A stretch of DNA of 64,000 nt from Aureibaculum flavum (GCF_016406085.1 NZ_JAEHFJ010000002.1:434001-498000), one strand, 5' to 3'; positions 10,148 through 20,365 are shown, counted from the first letter of the stretch. Translations and numbers: made by a program. Notes: generated by a model not told the origin, from the letters alone.

Positions 10148-10196
10148 TTACTGTTAATTTACTGTTAAATACATTTTATGTACGCGTATATACATA
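10148..10196 (+). promoter_or_regulatory. Candidate operator/promoter region before the GH110 gene
   Basis: Two exact copies of TTACTGTTAA lie at 10148-10157 and 10159-10168, 11 bases apart, so they fall on the same face of the helix. An inverted pair TATGTA/TACATA with an 8-base spacer (10177-10196) follows. The 159-base gap here is the first sizeable one after the sulfatase/GH2 run, so a second promoter serving GH110-susCD is plausible. Regulator unknown. Confidence 0.4.
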
Positions 10197-10253
10197 TGCT
10201 TTGATGAATTGAATGATATTTACTTCTGTAAAAGCACAATAAATCAAATTTTA

Positions 10254-12152
10254 ATGTCAATACATAAAAACATTACAAGAATTCTTCTATCAACGGTATT
10301 ACTTTTTAATCTCAGTTGTTATAGTCAACAAATGCCAAAAGGTGAAGTGGTAGAATTTGGTTTAGGTATTGCTGAAGATGCAACACCAGCTTTAGTATCA
10401 AGAATTCTAAAGGCTAATGAAAAACCGATTTCAGAAATAAAATTTGAAAAAGGAACCTATCATTTTTATCCAGACAAAGGTTTTGAAAAATTTTGCTACA
10501 TATCAAATCATGGTGACTTGATGGTAAATACACCTTTCCCAATATTTAATATAGAAAACTTAACTATAGATGGTCAAGGGTCTACGTTTATATTTCATGG
10601 AGTAATGATTCCATTTTTAATTGATGAAAGTAAAAATATAAGTATAAAGAATGTATCTATTGATTGGTACCAATCATTTCATAGTGAAGGGCTAATTGTA
10701 GCAAATGATGAAGTCAATAAAACTTTTGATATGCAAATTTCTGATGAATACCCTTATGATATCCGCAATGGTGAATTGTTTTTTATAAAAGAATATTATC
10801 AACATACCATTGGACAATCTATCTTATTTGATCCAAAAAGAAAAGCGATTTCTTTTGATACAGAATCCTATACAAATATTACTACAAAATCAAAATCGAC
10901 TACCACCAATAATTTAGATAATATTAAATACAAGTATGAATATGATAAACGCGATGTAGGCTATAAGAATATAGGTATTGAAAATCGTGTTACAGTTAAA
11001 GAATTAAAACCAGGATTGCTTCGAGTTTATGGTCACACTAAAAAAATGCTACCTGTAGGTCATATTTTGTCCATGAAAGGTGAACAGGGTTTAAATAGAG
11101 TCTCACCTGCGTTTAGCGTAAAACATACTAATGGGTTTAATGCTCTAAATGTAAATGTACATCATGCAGGAGGCATGGGTATTATCGCAGAAAATTCTGC
11201 GAATCTTATTTTGGACAATTTTAATGTTACACCATCCCAAGGACGAATGGTATCTACTACTGCAGATGCAACTCATTTTGTTGGTTGCAGAGGAAAAGTG
11301 GTATTAAAAAATTGCACATTTGAAAATCAATTGGATGATGCTTCTAATATCCATGGTACTTATCAAAAAATCGTTGATGTTTTAGATGAATATAGAATTG
11401 GTGTTAGAATGGGGCATCATCAACAAAAAGCTTTTGTAATCGGTCAACCTAATGATAATTTAGGTTTTGTTAGATTGAGTAATTCATTTTTCGCTTATCA
11501 AAAAGCTACAATAAAAAGTATTGAATACATTAATAATAGGTACCAAATTATAACGCTAAACGAAAAGTTACCCGCTGATGTACTACCAGGAGATTTAGTA
11601 GAAAACCTTGATGGGTATCCAAATTTATTAGTCCAAAACTGTACCATAAGAAATAACAGAGCAAGAGGTTTATTGATTTCCAATCCTGTAAACACCGTTA
11701 TTGAAAATAACTTTTTTAGTACTGAAATGGAGGCAATTTTAATACCGGTAGAAAGTGGTCATTGGTACGAATCTGGAAATGCAGCCAATGTTGTTATTAG
11801 AGATAATACATTTCAAGACTGTCAACATGGTGGAAAAGACCGTGGTGTAATTCGATTTGACACAGATGATGATAATAAGAATATAGCTTTTAAAAATATA
11901 GAAATTGTTGACAATACTTTTAATCAATTTGATAATCTAATTCTTGAGGTTACTAATTTGGACGGTCTTGTTTTTAAAGGAAATACTATTACCAATACAG
12001 AAACTTTTCCCCGACTTCACCCCCAAAATCCTGCTTTTAAAGTTAAACGTTCTAAAAATATAAAATTTCAAAACAATATTTATAAAGGCAAAGTAAAAAA
12101 TGAAGCAGTATTGGAAACGGATGAAACGATGTCGAATTTAAAATTTAAATAA
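10254..12152 (+). CDS. GH110 exo-alpha-1,3-galactosidase
   Basis: I choose the ATG at 10254 (632 residues) because it begins a normal signal peptide (MSIHKNITRILLSTVLLFNL); the frame extends 15 codons upstream. The protein is a right-handed beta-helix enzyme. FPIFNIENLTIDGQGSTFIF near 100 and GLLISNPVNTVIENN near 480 are GH110-like coil repeats. The GH110 catalytic aspartates are visible as Asp338 (TTADATHF) and the pair Asp361-Asp362 (QLDDASNIHG). Their 23-residue spacing matches what I recall for the characterised marine GH110 (D321, D344, D345). GH110 enzymes remove terminal alpha-1,3-linked galactose, the second linkage type of lambda-carrageenan. The gene stands 48 bases before susC. Confidence 0.9.
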   Translation: MSIHKNITRILLSTVLLFNLSCYSQQMPKGEVVEFGLGIAEDATPALVSRILKANEKPISEIKFEKGTYHFYPDKGFEKFCYISNHGDLMVNTPFPIFNIENLTIDGQGSTFIFHGVMIPFLIDESKNISIKNVSIDWYQSFHSEGLIVANDEVNKTFDMQISDEYPYDIRNGELFFIKEYYQHTIGQSILFDPKRKAISFDTESYTNITTKSKSTTTNNLDNIKYKYEYDKRDVGYKNIGIENRVTVKELKPGLLRVYGHTKKMLPVGHILSMKGEQGLNRVSPAFSVKHTNGFNALNVNVHHAGGMGIIAENSANLILDNFNVTPSQGRMVSTTADATHFVGCRGKVVLKNCTFENQLDDASNIHGTYQKIVDVLDEYRIGVRMGHHQQKAFVIGQPNDNLGFVRLSNSFFAYQKATIKSIEYINNRYQIITLNEKLPADVLPGDLVENLDGYPNLLVQNCTIRNNRARGLLISNPVNTVIENNFFSTEMEAILIPVESGHWYESGNAANVVIRDNTFQDCQHGGKDRGVIRFDTDDDNKNIAFKNIEIVDNTFNQFDNLILEVTNLDGLVFKGNTITNTETFPRLHPQNPAFKVKRSKNIKFQNNIYKGKVKNEAVLETDETMSNLKFK

Positions 12153-12200
12153 AAATTAATCTAATTATACTCAACAAATATTTAACTTAAAACTAATTTT

Positions 12201-15200
12201 ATGAAACAAAGAAAACTACTAACTAATAAATTATTGAGCAGGTATTTGTTCATTACTTTATTAATGTTATTACAAAGTAACATTTGGGCTCAAACTCAAG
12301 GTTTGACAGTTACAGGAACAATTACAAGTTCGGAAGACGGTTCACCAATTCCAGGTGCAACGGTGCAAATAAAAGGAACATTAACAGGTACAACATCAGA
12401 TTTTGATGGACTTTATTCAATTGAGGCCAAAACAGGAGATGTATTGATATTTAGTTTTATTGGTATGGAAAACCAAAATGTTACAGTAACGAAAGCAAAA
12501 TTAAATGTAATACTGGTACCGCAAGCCGAGAGCCTTGAAGAGGTTGTAGTGATAGGATATGGTACTGTTAAGAAAAAAGAATTAACAGGTGCCGTTGCTC
12601 AGGTAAAATCTGCAGATATAGATCAGTATGTAACCTCAGATGTTGCTTCAGCTTTACAAGGTCAAGTTGCTGGTGTTTCTGTGGTTTCTAACTCTGGAGA
12701 ACCTGGAGCACAATCAAGTATTCAAATTAGAGGGATAACTTCATTGACTTCAGGAGCAAATTCTCCACTATGGGTTGTAGATGGCATACCTCAAGTAGGA
12801 AATCCAGGTTTAAATATGAATGAAATTCAAACTTTTGACATTTTAAAAGATGCAGCATCAACAGCCGTTTACGGTTCTAGAGGAGCTGCAGGTGTTATTT
12901 TAGTTACCACAAAAAAGGGTAAGGAGGGTGTTATGAAAATTGATTTTACACATACTTATGGTGTTCAAAATCTAGCTGAAAGTGCTCCTTTAATGAATGC
13001 TAGTGAGCAAATAGCTTTTGAAACTGTAAAAGAGTCATTAGGTTTTGCAAATCATATTTCCATTTTGGATGCAAACCCAACATGGTATGATAATGATAAT
13101 GATTTTAGTCAATATGTATTAAATAATAATCCTACTACAACCAACTATTCTCTTAATGTTTCTGGAGGTTCGAATAAACTAACCTATAATTTTTCAGGTG
13201 GATATTTAAATACAGAAGGTACGTTAATAAATTCCTATTTAAAAAGATACAATGCACGTACTTCTACAACCTATACGACTGATAATTGGAAGATAAATAC
13301 AAGTATAGCTGTAACCCTTGAAAAAAATGAAGTCTCGAGTAATGGATTACTCGCAGTAGCTAGTCGTTACTCACCTTATTTCCCTTTGATTGATCCAGAT
13401 GCCGAAGCCATTTTCACTTCAGATGACGGACCTGTAACAACCCCTTTAAATAACTTGGCTCAAGCAATTAAAAGAGAGAATTTGTTTCGTAGAGATATTT
13501 TAAATGGAAGTTTAGATATTACACGTCGAATAACGGATGATTTGAGTTTCAATACACGTGTAGGAGTTTCTGTAAGAAATCAATTGCAAAAACAATTTGT
13601 CCCAGCATATACACTTGTAAATCCTGATGATTTTGATGATACGGAAACTGATCCGACAAAAAGTTTTGTGAATAGTGAAGCACAAAGATTATCAAAATTC
13701 AGTTGGGATGCTGGTTTGAATTACAACAAGAAATTTGGAGAACATACCATTGGTTTATTAGCAGCCGTAACGTTGGAAGAAGATACTTTTGAAGGTTTCT
13801 TTGGTCAAAAACAAGGGGTATCAAATAATGATATTAATGTATTGAACACTGCTACTATTAATCCAACAACAAATAGTTTATCTGGATACAACACCACTCG
13901 TGTAGGTACCTTAGGAAGAGTACAATACAATTACAAGGGAAAGTATTTGTTTTCAGTCTTAGGACGTTATGATGGTTCTTCTAAATTTGGACCTGACAAT
14001 CGTTGGGGTTTCTTTCCATCAGCTTCTGCAGCATGGAATGTGTCTGATGAGAATTTTTGGGAGCCTATCAATCATATTGTAAATAACTTTAAAATAAGAG
14101 CAAGTTATGGTGAAGTAGGTAATGATGCCATAGCGGATTATGTTTTTAGCAGTACCATAGGACAGGCTGCTGATTATATTTTTTCAGACAATGATGGATC
14201 TTTTAGTAATGGAACTGCAGTTAGAGATTATGCGAATGAAGTAGCAAAATGGGAAACATCAAAATCAATAAATTTTGGTATTGATTTAGGTTTTCTAAAA
14301 AACAAGTTTGTTTTAACGGCTGAATATTATAATACTAAAAAAGAAGATATGTTATTTCCAATTACGTATCCAAGTTCTTCCGGAGCTTTTAATCAAACAG
14401 GTAATGCCCCTTTCGATAATTTCGATCATCGAAACGTAGTATTAAATGTGGGTAACATGACTAATCAGGGTATTGAATTAGGAGCAAGATACAACCAGAA
14501 AATTGGAGAAAGTAACTTAAGGTTGAACGCTACTTTTTCTAAAAACACAAATGAAATTACAAGTATTTTTAATGATATCCCATCTATTCTTAATGGTAAT
14601 TCTGTTTTGGTTACTGGAGATAATCAGAATTCATTAATTACTGTTTTTGCAACAGGCTATGAGGCAGGTGCTTTCTTTATTTACGAGACGAATGGGGTCG
14701 TTCAAACAGATGCTCAGTTAGCAGACTATCAACAACTTGGAGGAAGAGAAAGTGCTCAAAAAGGAGATTTAATGTATGTAGATACAAACAATGACGGTCA
14801 AATAACCGCTGCGGACAAAGTTTATAAAGGAAGTGGGTTACCAGATTTTGAAATCGGCTTTAATATGAATTGGAATTATAAAAATTTCGATTTAGCCATG
14901 AATTGGTATGGAAGTGTAGGTTCAGAAATTATGAATGGTAACAAAGCAGTAAGTTATATTGCTGGTCGTCATCCAGATTTAAGTAACATGTGGACTGAAA
15001 ATAATTCTACTTCTAACATACCCAATTGGAGTGGAGCTAAGGGTGATATTAATCATAATGGAAATACTGATTATTGGTTAGAGAATGGCGATTATTTGAG
15101 GTTAAAATTAGTTACCTTAGGATACTCACTACCTAAAAACGTTTTAGAAAAAATAAACATTTCTAAATTTAGACTTTTTGTTTCTGCTCAAAATCCAATT

Positions 15201-15323
15201 ACAATTACAAATTATGATGGTTATGACCCAGAAATTGGGGGAAATGTTGCAAGTAGAGGGCTAGATGTCTCAAGATATCCAATTTCTTCTCTATACAGTT
15301 TAGGTGTAAACATCGGATTTTAA
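12201..15323 (+). CDS. SusC-like TonB-dependent outer-membrane transporter
   Basis: A 1040-residue protein with a signal peptide ending near NIWAQ. It carries a carboxypeptidase-D-like regulatory domain (about 35-110, VTGTITSSEDGSPIPGATV), a TonB box and plug region beginning EEVVVIGYGTVKKKELTGA, and a long beta-barrel ending in phenylalanine (LGVNIGF). It should import oligosaccharides across the outer membrane with TonB energy, together with the SusD lid encoded 19 bases downstream. Its place between GH110 and sulfatases makes a sulfated galacto-oligosaccharide the likely cargo. There is no N-terminal STN domain, so it is not itself a sigma-signalling transducer. Confidence 0.96.
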   Translation: MKQRKLLTNKLLSRYLFITLLMLLQSNIWAQTQGLTVTGTITSSEDGSPIPGATVQIKGTLTGTTSDFDGLYSIEAKTGDVLIFSFIGMENQNVTVTKAKLNVILVPQAESLEEVVVIGYGTVKKKELTGAVAQVKSADIDQYVTSDVASALQGQVAGVSVVSNSGEPGAQSSIQIRGITSLTSGANSPLWVVDGIPQVGNPGLNMNEIQTFDILKDAASTAVYGSRGAAGVILVTTKKGKEGVMKIDFTHTYGVQNLAESAPLMNASEQIAFETVKESLGFANHISILDANPTWYDNDNDFSQYVLNNNPTTTNYSLNVSGGSNKLTYNFSGGYLNTEGTLINSYLKRYNARTSTTYTTDNWKINTSIAVTLEKNEVSSNGLLAVASRYSPYFPLIDPDAEAIFTSDDGPVTTPLNNLAQAIKRENLFRRDILNGSLDITRRITDDLSFNTRVGVSVRNQLQKQFVPAYTLVNPDDFDDTETDPTKSFVNSEAQRLSKFSWDAGLNYNKKFGEHTIGLLAAVTLEEDTFEGFFGQKQGVSNNDINVLNTATINPTTNSLSGYNTTRVGTLGRVQYNYKGKYLFSVLGRYDGSSKFGPDNRWGFFPSASAAWNVSDENFWEPINHIVNNFKIRASYGEVGNDAIADYVFSSTIGQAADYIFSDNDGSFSNGTAVRDYANEVAKWETSKSINFGIDLGFLKNKFVLTAEYYNTKKEDMLFPITYPSSSGAFNQTGNAPFDNFDHRNVVLNVGNMTNQGIELGARYNQKIGESNLRLNATFSKNTNEITSIFNDIPSILNGNSVLVTGDNQNSLITVFATGYEAGAFFIYETNGVVQTDAQLADYQQLGGRESAQKGDLMYVDTNNDGQITAADKVYKGSGLPDFEIGFNMNWNYKNFDLAMNWYGSVGSEIMNGNKAVSYIAGRHPDLSNMWTENNSTSNIPNWSGAKGDINHNGNTDYWLENGDYLRLKLVTLGYSLPKNVLEKINISKFRLFVSAQNPITITNYDGYDPEIGGNVASRGLDVSRYPISSLYSLGVNIGF

Positions 15324-15342
15324 TAAATAAAAAATTTACAAA

Positions 15343-17130
15343 ATGAAAAATTTTAAAAATAAATTAATTGTTTTGATTGTAATGACCAGTTTTTTACAAT
15401 CATGTAGTGATTACTTGGATCAAGTTAATCCAAATGAAGTTTCTACTGATATCTACTATGCAGATCTTGAACAGTCTGATGCGAGTTTAACCGGTGTCTA
15501 TGGAGGTATGTTAGATACATATATCGTTAACGCTTGGTCAGAATCTTTACGTTCTGATTTGGCAATTCACTCTTTGCTTAGGTTAAATAACCCAAGACCA
15601 AATGCAAGAGTTACACCTTATTACGCTCATACTTATAACTCAGGCAGTTTTGATTTTAATAGACAATGGGATGCATTGTATCAAGTAATTTTTAGATCAA
15701 ATCAGCTAATTACTGGACTTGAAAGTATGGATGCTACTTTGAAAAGTAATGACCGTTGGACAGAACAAATGGGACAAGCAAGACTTTTAAGAGGCATGTG
15801 TCATTTTTATTTACACGCCATATATAATAATGGTGAAATCATAATACGTGATAAAGTTCCAGGAGAAATAAACGAAATTTCTAAATCTACATCAAGTTCA
15901 GAAGATGTAATTAAATTTTTCAGAGAGGATTTAGTATATGCTTACGATAATCTCCCTGCTGCTTTTGATGAGAAGTCTCGCGTAGACAAAGGTGTTGCTG
16001 CCACTATTTTAGGGACAAGCCATTTGTATGAGAAAGAATATGATCAAGCTATTGTTTATTTTGACGATATTATTAATAATTCTGATTATGGTTATGCCCT
16101 TTTAACAGGAGATGATGTAAAACTAATGTATACTCAAGCTGGAGAATTTAGTTCAGAATCAATTTTCGAGATTAATTACTCGGTTGCATTAAAGCCGGAA
16201 GAGTCTCAGTTTTACGAAGAAAGTTTTAATACTAGAAACGCGAGGTATTCTGCTCCAAATGGAAGAGGTGGAGGAGCTCCAGAACATTATGTTGCAGCTG
16301 CTTGGTTAACTGACGCGTATTCCACAGAATTTTTAGATCCTTTGGATGCAAGAAATACTGTTTTAGGGTATAATGGACGCGATAGGATCACGGATAATAT
16401 ATCCTTAAGAGCCTCCTCTATGATTGCACTGGTAAATGATGAACATACTGAGTATTATGATAAGCCTACAGCTGCAATTAGAGAAACTTTCAACAACAAT
16501 AAAATTTCAGCTTTTAAACAGTATACAAATCATGACATTACAGATCATGAAAAAAATGTTGGTAATTCCACATGGAAATCTGGTAAAAATGTAATTATCA
16601 ATCGCTTAGCAGATGTTTATTTAATGAGAGCCGAAGCCTATTTAGAAACGGGTAATATAACTGACGCACTAAGCGACATAAATACCATTCGTGAACGTTG
16701 GGCATTGGCATTGTTAGGGCCAGTTGTAGATGCAAGTAAAACGTATGTTATGAATGAACCTGTTACAAATTTACCATATACTGATGAAAATACTTTAAGA
16801 AAGCATTTAAGACATGTTGAACGACCATTAGAATTAAATGTTCAAGGTGTTTCTTCTAGGAATATAGATTTAAGAAGATGGGGTAATGCCCAAGCTAGAT
16901 TTTCAGAATTAAATGGAATGAAATATTATTTATCTGATTACGAGTATGTTAAAAATGATGGTGGAGCTACTGCAACAAGAAAGAATAGTTTGTTGACAAG
17001 ATCAGTTACTGGAAAAGAACTTTATTCTGATGGGGAAAATGAGTTTAAAGATGCTGCACAAAATTACAATGAATCGCGAGATTATAAACCGTTACCACTA
17101 AGCGAGACGGACAATAACACAAACCTATAA
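15343..17130 (+). CDS. SusD-like surface glycan-binding lipoprotein
   Basis: A 595-residue RagB/SusD-family lipoprotein (Cys21 in FLQSC) that follows SusC directly. It has the usual N-terminal segment YLDQVNPNEVSTDIYY, TPR-like helices (RLLRGMCHFYLHAIYNNG), and C-terminal ADVYLMRAEAYLETGN plus ERPLELNVQGVSSRNIDLRR. It acts as the hinged lid that captures oligosaccharide on the cell surface and hands it to SusC. A stem-loop follows its stop codon and may limit or stabilise the upstream message. Confidence 0.95.
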   Translation: MKNFKNKLIVLIVMTSFLQSCSDYLDQVNPNEVSTDIYYADLEQSDASLTGVYGGMLDTYIVNAWSESLRSDLAIHSLLRLNNPRPNARVTPYYAHTYNSGSFDFNRQWDALYQVIFRSNQLITGLESMDATLKSNDRWTEQMGQARLLRGMCHFYLHAIYNNGEIIIRDKVPGEINEISKSTSSSEDVIKFFREDLVYAYDNLPAAFDEKSRVDKGVAATILGTSHLYEKEYDQAIVYFDDIINNSDYGYALLTGDDVKLMYTQAGEFSSESIFEINYSVALKPEESQFYEESFNTRNARYSAPNGRGGGAPEHYVAAAWLTDAYSTEFLDPLDARNTVLGYNGRDRITDNISLRASSMIALVNDEHTEYYDKPTAAIRETFNNNKISAFKQYTNHDITDHEKNVGNSTWKSGKNVIINRLADVYLMRAEAYLETGNITDALSDINTIRERWALALLGPVVDASKTYVMNEPVTNLPYTDENTLRKHLRHVERPLELNVQGVSSRNIDLRRWGNAQARFSELNGMKYYLSDYEYVKNDGGATATRKNSLLTRSVTGKELYSDGENEFKDAAQNYNESRDYKPLPLSETDNNTNL

Positions 17131-17161
17131 CCGTAATAGGTAATTAATTTCTATTAAATAT

Positions 17162-17190
17162 ATATCCCATCTCCAAATGAGATGGGGTAT
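17162..17190 (+). terminator. Stem-loop after susD
   Basis: CCCATCTC (17166-17173) pairs with GAGATGGG (17179-17186) around a 5-base loop. Four outer pairs, one of them G-U, extend the stem to 12 pairs. It lies between susD and the next sulfatase. There is no strong T-run, so it may be a partial terminator or an mRNA-stabilising hairpin and not a full stop. Confidence 0.6.
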
Positions 17191-17264
17191 TATCTTAGAT
17201 TTGAGATAAATCAGGAGATAAAATTAGTATTGAAAATTTTATTTTAGCTTATCAAATTCAAAAT

Positions 17265-18830
17265 ATGAAAAACCTAAAACAATCATTTTTTTTAGCCACT
17301 TTTTTAATACTTGCTATAAGCTGTAAAGACAAACTCGCAGAAAAGGCAAATGATGTGGATACTACATCAAAGAAACCGAACATTATTGTCATCTATCTTG
17401 ATGATTTAGGTTATGGAGATATTAGCTCCTATGGAGCAACTGAGTTGCAAACACCAAATATCGATGCATTAGCTTCTGGAGGTATAAGATTCACAAATGG
17501 ATATGCAACATCAGCAACATGTACGCCTAGTAGATATGGATTGTTAACAGGAATGTATCCATGGCGAAATAAGGATGCTAAAATATTACCAGGTACTGCA
17601 CCACTTTTAATTAGCACAGAGCAACAAACCTTACCAAAAATGCTTAGAGGCCAAGGTTATCAAACCGCCATTGTTGGTAAATGGCATCTAGGGTTAGGTT
17701 CTGGAATTACAGATTGGAATGAACATATATCTCCTGGACCGAATGAGGTTGGATTTGATACGTCTTATATTTTGGCCGCCACCCAAGATAGAGTCCCAAC
17801 AGTTTATATAGAGAATGGAAATGTTGTTGGTTTAGATCCTGAAGATCCTATTTCTGTAGATTATAAGAATAATTTTGAAGGAGAACCTACAGCAATTTCT
17901 AATCCAGAAATGACAACTATGAAATGGCATCATGGTCATAATAATAGTATTGTAAATGGTATTCCAAGAATTGGTTTTATGAAGGGAGGAGATTCTGCGA
18001 AATGGAGTGATGTAGATATGGCGGATCATTTCTTGACTAAAGCACAAGATTATGTGAAAAATCATAAGGATAAACCTTTCTTTTTGTATTATGCCATGCA
18101 ACAACCTCATGTGCCACGTACACCACATCCACGTTTTGTAGGTAAGTCAGGATTGGGACCAAGAGGTGATGTTATTTTAGAAGCAGATTGGTGTATTGGC
18201 GAATTTATGAAAACTTTAGAAGAGGAAGGAATATTAGAAAATACGCTAGTCGTTTTTTCAAGTGATAATGGGCCCGTATTGAATGACGGATATTATGATG
18301 ACGCTGTTGAAAAATTAGGGAAACATGATCCTAAAGGAGGCTTAAGAGGTGGAAAATATAGCATCTTTGAAGCGGGAACAAGAGTCCCGTTTATCACCTA
18401 TTGGAAAGGTAAGATTCAACCAGCAACTTCAAATGCTATTGTTTGTCAAATGGATTTATTAGCATCTATGGCAGATTTAGTTGGCACGGAAGATTCAACT
18501 ACTGACAGTAAAGATTTACTTGAAGTTTTATTAGGTAAATCAGAAAAAGGAAGAGAAAGTTTAATCATTGAAGCCACAGGAAAAACCGCTTTACGACATG
18601 GAGACTGGTTAATGATACCTCCTTACAAAGGCAAAAATTTTAGAGAAAAAGTAGGTATTGAAGTTGGTAATATGCCAGAGTTTCAACTTTACAATTTGAA
18701 GGAAGATGTAGGTCAACAAAATAATTTAGCTATATCTAATCCTGAAAAACTAGCAGAAATGACCAAAATTTTTGAATTATTAAGAGGAGTAGATTTTGAA
18801 AAGGGTGTCAAAGAAGTCATCTTTAGATAA
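17265..18830 (+). CDS. S1-family formylglycine sulfatase (lipoprotein) 4
   Basis: A 521-residue protein with a lipoprotein signal (Cys20 in LAISC). The maturation motif is CTPSR (Cys86), a permitted variant of C-x-P-S-R. Metal and substrate motifs are YLDDLGYGD (44-52), GKWHLGL near 139, HHGHNN near 223 and SSDNGPV. It belongs to the arylsulfatase/GALNS-like part of S1 by overall look. It sits 15 bases before sulfatase 5, so the two share a transcript after the susCD hairpin. The exact position of the sulfate it removes is not visible. Confidence 0.93.
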   Translation: MKNLKQSFFLATFLILAISCKDKLAEKANDVDTTSKKPNIIVIYLDDLGYGDISSYGATELQTPNIDALASGGIRFTNGYATSATCTPSRYGLLTGMYPWRNKDAKILPGTAPLLISTEQQTLPKMLRGQGYQTAIVGKWHLGLGSGITDWNEHISPGPNEVGFDTSYILAATQDRVPTVYIENGNVVGLDPEDPISVDYKNNFEGEPTAISNPEMTTMKWHHGHNNSIVNGIPRIGFMKGGDSAKWSDVDMADHFLTKAQDYVKNHKDKPFFLYYAMQQPHVPRTPHPRFVGKSGLGPRGDVILEADWCIGEFMKTLEEEGILENTLVVFSSDNGPVLNDGYYDDAVEKLGKHDPKGGLRGGKYSIFEAGTRVPFITYWKGKIQPATSNAIVCQMDLLASMADLVGTEDSTTDSKDLLEVLLGKSEKGRESLIIEATGKTALRHGDWLMIPPYKGKNFREKVGIEVGNMPEFQLYNLKEDVGQQNNLAISNPEKLAEMTKIFELLRGVDFEKGVKEVIFR

Positions 18831-18845
18831 GGTCAATATCATAAT

Positions 18846-20321
18846 ATGATACATATGAGAGTTAAAGCAATATTATTAAGTACACTACTTTTAATAGCAT
18901 TAATTTCATGTGCTCAAGAAAAAAAAGAAAATCAAAAGGAAACTATAGTTGAAAATCAAAAGCCAAACATCATATACATTTTAGCTGATGATATGGGGAT
19001 TGGCGATTTAGGATCTTACGGACAGACAATTATCCAAACGCCGAATTTAGATAAAATGGCGGCTAATGGAATGCAATTTACACAACATTATAGTGGAGCC
19101 TCAGTGTGTGCACCTTCGCGTTCTACGTTAATGACTGGTCAACATACAGGACGTACACCAATTAGAGGTAACAAACAATTTATGCCGAATAAAGATGGTC
19201 AAGTTCCACTTCCTGCAAATAGTGTAACGCTAGCAGAAATTTTGAAAGAAAAAGGCTATGTCACAGGTGCGTTTGGAAAATGGGGACTTGGTTTTAATGA
19301 AGGTGATCCAAATAATCAAGGTTTTGATGAATTTTATGGCTATAACTGTCAGCGTCTAGCCCATAGGTATTATCCACCATATTTGAATCATAATCAAGAA
19401 ATTGATTCATTAGAAGGTAATGACTGGACTAATAAAGTTACTTATGCTCCAGATAAAATTCAGGAACATAGACTTAAATTTATAGAAGACAATAAAGACA
19501 AACCATTCTTTGCATACATTTCTTTAGTATTGCCACATGCAGAGATTATCTCTCCTAACGATTCCATCTTTAAATTATTCGATGGTAAGTTTAAAGAAAC
19601 GCCATATACTGTAGATAATAAATACACGTCAGATTATGGTCCAGATATAGTATTACATGAGTATGCTTCAGTAGAAAAGCCTTTAGCAACCTATGCATCT
19701 ATGATAACTAGAATCGATGCTTATGTAGGTCAGATAATAGATAAGGTAAATGAATTAGGTCTTGCAGAGAATACCATTATTATGTTTGCAAGCGATAATG
19801 GCCCTTCTCCAGAAGGTGGTACGAATCCTGACTTTTTTAACAGTAATGGTAAATTTCGAGGTTATAAAAGAGATTTATATGAAGGCGGAATTAGAGCTCC
19901 ATTTATAGTAGTTTGGCCTAATAAAGTAAATGAAGGAAGTATCTCTAATCACGTTTCAGCATTTTGGGATGTATTACCAACAATAACTGAAATAACAAAT
20001 GCAAAAAATCCAGATAATATTGATGGGATTTCATTTTTGCCATCTTTATTGGAAGTTGAAAATCAAAAACAACACGAGTATTTATATTGGGAATTTAATA
20101 TAAAAGGAGGAAGAAAAGCAATTAGAAAAGGTGTTTGGAAAGGTGTTTGGTATAAAATGAACACCAAAAACCCTAGTGCCTTTGAACTTTATAATTTAGC
20201 TGATGATGTTTCTGAAACCAACAATGTTGCAGATCAGCATCCAGAAATTGTTGCTGAATTTCAAGAAATATTGAGAGAAGCAAGTACTGAGTCAGAATTA
20301 TTTCCTTTTAATACTGATTAA
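18846..20321 (+). CDS. S1-family formylglycine sulfatase (lipoprotein) 5
   Basis: A 491-residue lipoprotein (lipobox ALISC). Two in-frame ATGs three codons apart (18846 and 18855) are both possible starts. The formylglycine motif is CAPSR (Cys88 from the first ATG). The metal motif LADDMGIGD and ASDNGPSPEGG are normal, but the usual GKWHLG reads GKWGLG, so the first His of this block is a Gly. GYKRDLYEGGIRAP closely resembles the same region of sulfatase 2. It probably desulfates a galactan unit. The altered block may shift substrate choice. It is the last polysaccharide gene before galT. Confidence 0.91.
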   Translation: MIHMRVKAILLSTLLLIALISCAQEKKENQKETIVENQKPNIIYILADDMGIGDLGSYGQTIIQTPNLDKMAANGMQFTQHYSGASVCAPSRSTLMTGQHTGRTPIRGNKQFMPNKDGQVPLPANSVTLAEILKEKGYVTGAFGKWGLGFNEGDPNNQGFDEFYGYNCQRLAHRYYPPYLNHNQEIDSLEGNDWTNKVTYAPDKIQEHRLKFIEDNKDKPFFAYISLVLPHAEIISPNDSIFKLFDGKFKETPYTVDNKYTSDYGPDIVLHEYASVEKPLATYASMITRIDAYVGQIIDKVNELGLAENTIIMFASDNGPSPEGGTNPDFFNSNGKFRGYKRDLYEGGIRAPFIVVWPNKVNEGSISNHVSAFWDVLPTITEITNAKNPDNIDGISFLPSLLEVENQKQHEYLYWEFNIKGGRKAIRKGVWKGVWYKMNTKNPSAFELYNLADDVSETNNVADQHPEIVAEFQEILREASTESELFPFNTD

Positions 20322-20365
20322 ACATTCATATTAACATATTAGCTTTCAAGAAACCTATAATAATT

